DNA of 14,320 nt from Terana coerulea. Lineage: Eukaryota > Basidiomycota > Agaricomycetes > Polyporales > Phanerochaetaceae. Location: assembly GCA_024811115.1 (NCBI GenBank), contig JAKOGH010000247.1, positions 1 to 14,320 on the forward strand, read 5' to 3'. The notes under the pieces are model-generated. The model saw nothing but the letters and a program-made list of their open reading frames with translations. It was not told where the DNA came from and ran no database searches. The first letter of the stretch is position 1; each line of letters starts with the position of its first letter. Positions 8,304 to 14,320 of this stretch are shown one piece after another. The position numbers and the translations under genes were made by a program.

Positions 8304-8337
8304 GCGCGACGGTTGCGCTCTAGCGCACCGTCTGCGC
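8304..8337 (+). other. Leader hairpin upstream of gag
   Basis: GACGGTTGCGC (8308-8318) pairs with GCGCACCGTC (8323-8332) around a TCTA loop, giving 10 base pairs with one bulged T. After a bulged T at 8333 the flanking GCGC pairs add four more. It lies in the untranslated leader between the primer-binding site and gag, where retroelements carry packaging or dimerisation signals; that role is inference. Confidence 0.6.
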
Positions 8338-8442
8338 CCGGGCAAGCTGAGCAGGCACGAGGGCGCCCCTTAGGACCCCTCCTTGGCTAAAGCCATGTCA
8401 GTACGTCGTCACTGACTGTTCTGTCCCTACAGAACTCAGCAA

Positions 8443-10368
8443 TGTCTTCTCTCTAGAAGCTTGTCCCCGTCCTCTGACGGAACCAACTGGGAGCACTGGG
8501 CGACACCTTGAAGTCGTTCCTGGGCACTCAGGGCATCTCTCGTCAGCTCTTGACGACTGAGCCGACGGTGCCGGTCTTATTCGCACTGTCCCGGCAGCTC
8601 CGCTTCGCCCGCCACCCCAACCACGCCTGAGCTCCCGCCTCTGGCGAGGTGCCCGGCAACGAGCATGAGCACTCCAGAGCCGTCGACAAGCTCGACGACT
8701 GGATCAACGACGACCTCCGAGCCATGGGCTTCATCCGCCTTCGCTTGACATACCAGGATTGGACAGTCAGTGAAGAACGAGACGACAGCCAAGGCCCTGT
8801 ACGAGTCCTTGCAGACCACCTACACCCAGAATACTCGCGGCCTACGCTGACTTCAGGGCCCTCCTGGAAACTCGCCTCCCCGAGGATCGGTCTCCAGCAC
8901 CTGCGGTTGCCAAGATCCAGGCACACGTCGACCGCCTGAGCGCAGTGCATGCGTCGTGGACGATTACATACACCTGATGCTCCTCATTTCAAAGACACCA
9001 GGGTATGGTAAGCACATCGCCACTGTCACCACGCTGAACCAAAGATGGTGGACACATCGCTAACTCCTACCACGCTGGGGCCCCTGATCCCGCAGGCAAT
9101 ATGGGAGGCAACTCATCGCTGCATGGGAGCAGCGAAAGCTTTCCGGTGGCCAGCGCAAGCAGACCGAGTCTGCTAAACGCGTCACCGCCGTCAAGAACAA
9201 GGGAAGGATCCTCAGTTCAACAGCAGCAGCGCCTAATGGGCAGCAGCAGCATGCGCAGCAGCAGCGCCCGCAAGGGCAGCAGCAGCAGCAGCAGGACGGT
9301 GCCGGCAATGGCAAGGGCAAGAAGACCCAGCGCGGCAAGCGCGCGGGCAGGGCAAGGGCAAGGCCCAGGATGCTGACCACGGTCACTCCTACATCGCCGC
9401 CCCCGTCATCCCGGTGGTGAACGACTTTGCCCCGCCATCCCACTCCCCAAATCCGAGGCCGAAGAAATTCAGTCTCGTATCGAAGGAGAGCGCGAGCTCT
9501 GGCTCGGCAACGGCAACCAGTTCCCCGCCCGCAAGGCACTATCCCTTGCTGAGAAGCTTGGAGTCGTCGGGTCCCAGGAGCGCATCCGGACCTCGAGGAG
9601 GTTATCGACGCCAACGAGCACAACGCTCACCGCGCCGACGCCATGCGACATCGAGCACCGCATCTGCTGAACTCCGTCCGTGAGTTAGAATTCCAACAGG
9701 AGTTCACTCGACGACCTCCCATAACTAAATTGTTAGCAATCCTCGACGAGGATGACGAGTACCAAACTCTGCATAAGGCCCAACCGTGAGGCGCAGAGCT
9801 CCGCAAGCTTGCTCGCAAGCAGTGGATCGCCGGACAAGAACGCCAGCTCTGAACAAGGGCTCGACCTCGATCGGAAGCGTCGGACACGCCCGATGGGAGC
9901 GACACCAGCTTGTCAAGCTATCCGTCGCCCAGGAGAGTGAGTTCGCCGCCACCGCCGCCGAAGATAAGGCCGCGGAGAAGGCTCGTCGCCAAACAGGCCG
10001 ACTTTCGACTACGCCGAGCGCATGCTCGATGCTCGCATCGCTGAGCTCGACGCCCGCATCGACTCGAACAACGTCACTCTCAAACGAAAGTTTGCTGAGC
10101 CGGAGTTCGTCGAAGGCAGCTCCTCTCGCCGCCAAGCGCAGCTCGCGCGAATCCTCGCCGATCATTTGGTCCGACGAGGTCGACATGCAAATGTCGCTCG
10201 ACAGGGAGGACGGCCGGCGCCCGCGACCACCCTGACATCGAGGACGCCGTGTCCCTCGGAAGCGAGGACAACGACAGCGGCGTCGGCGGCACCAATTCGC
10301 AGGATGCCTGATGGACGATCGAGATCCACCAGGACATCATCAACGCGTACCGAGTACGTCCCCTCTAA
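8443..10368 (+). pseudogene. gag: gag (capsid) remnant with extended C-terminus
   Basis: Copia-type (UBN2-like) Gag blocks are readable only by moving between frames. They are a DGTNWEHW block (about 8474-8500), LKSFLGTQGI (about 8509-8540), LDDWINDDLRAMGFIRLRL (about 8686-8750), TAKALYESLQTTYTQNTR (about 8789-8843) and a segment with AVAKIQAHVDRL (about 8900-8937). A Gln-rich run and a Lys/Gly/Arg-rich segment follow (9216-9365). Next comes an Ala/Glu/Arg-rich, coiled-coil-like region to about 10230, ending at a stop at 10366-10368. No CCHC zinc knuckle was found, so RNA binding would rest on the basic segment. Gag would form the virus-like particle. At least five frame changes make it non-functional as read, and the exact start is unknown. 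Confidence 0.8.
9216..9297 (+). repeat. CAG/GCA trinucleotide-rich tract in gag
   Basis: Clusters of three to six CAG units are interrupted by short CGC, GGG and CAT-containing spacers. In one frame this reads as a Gln-rich segment (QQQHAQQQRPQGQQQQQQ) preceding a basic tail; in the other frames it gives Ser or Ala runs. It is a microsatellite-like part of the Gag C-terminus, prone to slippage. Confidence 0.85.
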
Positions 10369-10468
10369 CTCTGCACTAGTGCACCACACTTACCAAAACC
10401 TTGCAGCTGATTGCGCGGTGTCTGGGCGGGCTGGATTAAATAGTAGATACCATATGCTACTATATTGA

Positions 10469-13400
10469 ATGGAGCAGGTTTCCTTCAATCACAGAATGTG
10501 TGTGCACAACAAGTTATTTAACGGCGTGTCGAGTTGCAAAAGTAAAAACCTTGCAAAATCAAGTGATTGGCTGCTCGACTCAGGAGCGTCTTTCCACTTC
10601 ACTGGTCAAGAAGTTTATTGCGCAACTTGCGCAACATTGACCCAATTGTCGTTCAAGCGGCTAATGGGCATGTAACTATCTCTGAGGAAGGTGACTCCGT
10701 CATCAACTACCGTCCTAGCGCGACAAGTAGAACGATTAAAGTCTTACTGAAAAATGTTTGACTCATGCCTTCACAAAAAGACATGAATCTAATCTCGCTT
10801 GGCCAGCTGCTACGACAGAACCGGTTAATTGAGGGTGACGCAACCACTCTGAAAATCCTGGATGGTGATAATCGCCAGGAATTATTGCAATTCGTGCGCT
10901 TTACCCAAATGCAACAGTGTACTATTTAGACACTGACCGAGACGGCCTTGCGCTAGTCTCGCACGAAATAATGCACAGACGTTTTGGACATCCCTCTGAG
11001 CGGATCCTACGTCAACTTCCGTCAGCAACGACGGAATGCCCAGATTTCGACTATAACAAGTCGGACTCACCCTGCTCCGGCTGCGCACAAGGAAAGATGC
11101 ACAATCGCTCTTTCCCGCCCTCACGCCTCGACGAGCATCGCGACCTTTTGAGCTCATTCACAGTGACTTGAAAGAATTTCCGGTCGATTCATATCACGGT
11201 ACAAGTATATCATCACCTTTGTCGATGATTATACGTCGCATGCATGGATTATTTGCCTAAGGCTAAAATCCGTCGCCATCAAGCAACAAAAAACTTTCTT
11301 GCTATGGTTGAAAACCAGCATAAAGCTAATGTCGAGAGCTGGATGTCGGATGCAGGAGGAGAATATAAATCAAACGCATTCATTCAAATGCTAAAGGACG
11401 AATGGATTAAAATCCTAACTAGCGTTCTCACTCCACAGCAGAATGGACGCGCTGAGCGGTTGATCAACCTCATGGACAAAGCTGAGGCCATGCGGCTTCA
11501 CAGCTTGCATCCCTCCTTCGTGGTGGGAATTTGCGGTTATGCACGCAACAATGCTTTACAACCGCACCCCCTGTTTCACGATTAAAATGGGTTACGCATG
11601 CCTATGAGGCACTTCTGGGTGAAAAACCACGCGTTGATAACATCCGGCGTATTTGGCTGCTGGTGCATGGGTCTTTATCCCTGCCGATGTTGAAAGAACA
11701 AACTACAGCCTAAATCCGAAATGATGACATACATCGGACACGACGAGCACGGTTGGACCTTCATGAGAGGACCCGACAACGTCGATGTTTCGCTTTCTCA
11801 GTCGAGTGGTGTGAAACTTATTTCCAAGTGTGTCCTGACGGCAAAATGCCCGCGGCGGCCTGACCCGCCTACGCGCAAAACACACCAAAATGCGAACGAC
11901 GGCTGAGTCTTCGCAAGGTGCAGGATCAGACGATAGCGACGACGATGCGCCACCGCCTAAACGGCGAGCTGCACCTCGTCCTAACCCTCCTTCCGCCAAA
12001 AAGAGACCGAGCGGGTTGAACGACGGTTCGACCCCTAAGCCCCCTTGGGCGTAGCCCGAGTCCGCCTCGTCGCGAGCGACACCACCCGCAGAAGATCCGC
12101 AGGTACTGGCACCACCAGTTATTCCCGCCGCCGGCGTAGTACTCACGGGATCCCAGTCAGAAATCCAGGCCCGTGTACGACCAGTCACAAGCACCGTCAC
12201 GGATTTTAGGTGCTGATAGAGGTATCCGTAGTTGGGAAAAGCAGACTGGCCAGACCAAGCCCACCAAGGTTAGCTACCAAGAGCGGTCAGTCTAGCAAGC
12301 AGCCCGACAGTGTCCCCGCCACACGTCCTGCTAGCCCTTCTACATCCGAACAGCTCGAACCTGTTCCGGATCACTGAGCCCACTGGAGACACTGGAAGCG
12401 AAAGCCCAGTGTCAGATGACGTACTGGCACGACTGTGCCGGGAAGGGGGAGTAAATTTCTACAATTATTTGCTTGCCCAAGCAGTCGATCCCTAGACGCA
12501 ATAAAGTCTTCAGTCCGAGACTGGACTTTACGTGACATAAACCGCCCTGCCTGCAAAACATGAGTAGAATGGCGTGCTGCATGCAAAGATGAGCTCGATG
12601 CATTAAGCAAAAGAGGCGTGTTCGAACTGCCCCACGGCCGAAAGGCAAACACGCCATTAAGAACCGATGGGTTTTGATGAGAAATCAGATGGTCGAAAGA
12701 AAGCGCGACTTGTAGCTCGCGGCTTCTCTCAGATTGAGGGAATCGACTATGACAAGATCTTCTCTCCAGTCGTGACGGTTTGAAACCAGACAGATTTGCC
12801 CTTGCGGCACTCGGGCTTTTCCTACTGGCCTCGATGTGCGCAACGCATATTTGTGCACGGGCTGTTAGATGAGGAGATCTACATGGAACAACCCGATGGC
12901 TTTCCTGCTCAAGGAAAAAGCACATGGTGCTTCGTCTCCGTCGCGCCCTTTACGGGCTTAAGCAGGCAGGACTGTCCTGCTGAAAGCCCTTAGCAAGTCT
13001 ATGGCTGAGCTCGGCTTCAAAAGACTGAAGTCCGATGCTGGCGTATACGTCAAAGGCGCAGGCAACGACATGGTCATCGCCGTAGTCTATGTTGACGACG
13101 CTATATTCGCCGGACAGCAAGGCAAAAGTACTCCAAAAGGAGTCCTTCATGCAACGGTGGGAGTGTCGCGATATGGGCGACGTAAAGGAGTTTCTGCGCA
13201 TGCGGATACAACGAGTTGGCGACAAGATCGAATTGATCAATGCGCCTACCTGACAAGGTACTCGAACGCTGCGGCAGACCAATGCCAAAATGGCAAAGAC
13301 TAGCTCCGAGGGCTATATCCCTCAACCAAATGAAGGAGAGCTAAACAAAGCTCGCCAGAGCCGTTTCCAAATTGTGATAGGCTCACTCCTTTATATCATG

Positions 13401-14010
13401 CTCGGCACGACATTGCGACGCTGTCACACAAAGCTCGCACAGTTCAGTGCGAACCCGTCTGAGCCACCAACAGAGCGCTGTACATCTGCCGCTACCTGTC
13501 AGGCACTCGTAACTACACACTCGAGTATGACGGCTCTTCCGGGTTAGGCTTGGTGGCGTACACCGATGCAGATTGGGCGGCTGCTTCCAACCGCCGCTCT
13601 CGACCGGCTTCCTGCTAATGCTTGCAGGAGGAGCCTTTAACTGGAGCTCTTTCGCACAGAAGTCTGTAGCAACGTCGACTAAAGATGCCGAATACATGGC
13701 ACTCAGCGACTGCTCCCGAGAAGTCATGTGGATTCGAAATATCCTCTCTGAACTCGGTTACAACTTCGAAAGTACCCATCTGCAGCGACAACCAGGGCGC
13801 TCTATTCGTCTCGGAAAATCCCGGTCAAAAGCGCACTAAGCACATCGACATTCGCTACCACTACATTCGCGATGTCGTCGAAGCTGGCCACGTCGAAGTA
13901 CTCTTCGACCTGGCGTTGACAATCCCGCAGATATCTTTACCAAGAATCTGGGCAGGGTCAAGATTGAGAAGTTCCGACCAATGCTCGGACTTCGCATCGC
14001 TGCTAACTAG
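10469..14010 (+). pseudogene. pol: copia-type pol remnant (protease, integrase, RT, RNase H)
   Basis: The domains in order are as follows. Protease has WLLDSGAS (Asp codon 10577-10579). GAG-pre-integrase and the HHCC zinc finger have HRRFGH (about 10974-10991) and CSGCAQGK. The integrase DDE core has HSDL (about 11158-11169), SDAGGEY (Asp codon 11349-11351) and QQNGRAER (about 11439-11460). RT has EWRAACKDELDAL (about 12570-12605), KKARLVARGFSQ and YVDD (13088-13099). RNase H has TDADWA (from 13562), TKDAEYMAL and DNPADIFTKNL, ending at TAG 14008-14010. At least a dozen frame changes and in-frame stops separate these blocks, for instance near 10610, 10759, 10915, 11200 and 11285. The catalytic residues named are still present. 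The stretch about 12000-12500 has no recognisable domain and is probably the integrase-RT linker. Confidence 0.93.
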
Positions 14011-14050
14011 CGCGACTAAACCAGCGCAGCGCAGTACGCCGTGCTAGGTT

Positions 14051-14058
14051 AGGAGGAG
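14051..14058 (+). other. Polypurine tract
   Basis: AGGAGGAG lies immediately before the TGTTGAG start of the 3' LTR. It is the expected priming site for plus-strand DNA synthesis. It is short but correctly placed. Confidence 0.8.
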
Positions 14059-14320
14059 TGTTGAGTGATAGACGCCGTAAGCGCTCTGCTCACATCTTCT
14101 CTATTGTTCTACCAGGTTCCACCATCGATGCCTATTGTCTATTGTCCTGGTACCTATTTGTGTCTGTTTGTAGTACAGCCACCCAGTATTGTATATAAGG
14201 CAGCTCTGCGCCATACATAATAAGACTCTTACAACTCTCAACCCACTTACGTGTATCAACCAGCCTACAGGTGAGTAACCATCCTAGCTTCCTCTAGGCC
14301 TCGGTAGGAGTGTACGCCAT
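14059..14320 (+). repeat. 3' LTR, truncated by window edge
   Basis: This is a direct repeat of 7917-8179, with TATATAAG at 14192-14199 and the CAG|GTGAGTAA sequence at 14268-14275. Differences from the 5' LTR include a 3-bp gap near the start, a 2-bp gap after the TATA box and a 4-bp insertion around 14249. About 25 bp, including the CA end and the right target-site duplication, lie outside the window. Confidence 0.92.

Larger units (their letters stand above)
7917..14320 (+). mobile_element. Ty1/copia LTR retrotransposon, defective, right end cut by window
   Basis: Two near-identical direct repeats (LTRs) flank a gag-pol region in the order gag, aspartic protease, integrase, reverse transcriptase, RNase H; integrase before RT is diagnostic of Ty1/copia. 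A half-tRNA primer-binding site follows the 5' LTR and a purine tract precedes the 3' LTR. The visible length is 6404 bp, and about 25 bp of the 3' LTR are missing beyond the edge. The coding region is broken by many frame changes and stops, so this copy cannot make its own proteins, although cis signals (promoter, primer site, purine tract) look intact. Confidence 0.95.

Noticed and set aside
8401..8432. A 32-nt intron-like segment (gtacgt...cctacag) just before gag
   Set aside because: It is shorter than every other intron in the window, and the spliced reading meets a stop after eight codons.
9060..9623. A 187-codon minus-strand open frame with Cys-rich runs across gag
   Set aside because: It is the reverse complement of the CAG-rich tract; the Cys runs are a by-product of the trinucleotide repeat.
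11703..12200. A 165-codon minus-strand open frame in the integrase-RT linker
   Set aside because: It is antisense to pol, low in complexity and without any domain.
8205..14058. Repeat-induced point mutation as the cause of retroelement decay
   Set aside because: The damage I can see is mainly small gaps and scattered stops; I see no general C-to-T bias, although a dinucleotide count would be needed to settle it.

Overview
The window is nuclear DNA of a filamentous fungus, most probably a mushroom-forming basidiomycete (Agaricomycete). The reasons are two housekeeping genes of fungal type, very high intron density with introns of only about 47-67 nt, GC-rich coding sequence and a Ty1/copia retroelement with fungal-style features. 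No bacterial or organellar feature was found.

Left part (1-7293): two divergent host genes share a 175-bp intergenic region. On the minus strand, 2442 down to 497, is CCT7, the eta subunit of the cytosolic TRiC/CCT chaperonin (six exons, about 560 aa). It carries one apparent single-base deletion in exon 2. On the plus strand, 2618-7293, is RAD5 (HLTF/Rad5 family, SNF2 ATPase plus RING E3 ubiquitin ligase of DNA damage tolerance). Reconstructed by eye it has 20 exons and a 3609-nt reading frame (1202 aa) with HIRAN, SNF2, RING and helicase-C domains all intact. The most striking observation is that its Walker A motif appears to be assembled across two micro-exons of 5 and 3 nt. Two more tiny exons of 12 and 27 nt lie near other helicase motifs.

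Middle part (7294-7916): the RAD5 3' flank, an intron-containing tRNA-Leu(AAG) on the minus strand (7586-7692) with its Pol III terminator, and 224 bp of non-coding upstream sequence.

Right part (7917-14320): a Ty1/copia (Pseudoviridae-type) LTR retrotransposon on the plus strand. It has a complete 5' LTR, a half-tRNA(iMet)-type primer-binding site, a leader with a strong hairpin, a decayed gag with a Q-rich/basic and coiled-coil-like extension, and a decayed pol in protease-integrase-RT-RNase H order. A polypurine tract and a 3' LTR cut off by the window edge follow. Both gag and pol have many frame changes and stops, so the copy is defective. It lies 224 bp upstream of the tRNA gene, the sort of place some Ty1/copia elements favour.

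All exon boundaries were inferred by reading splice signals and family-level protein conservation. No alignment, search or transcript data were available.
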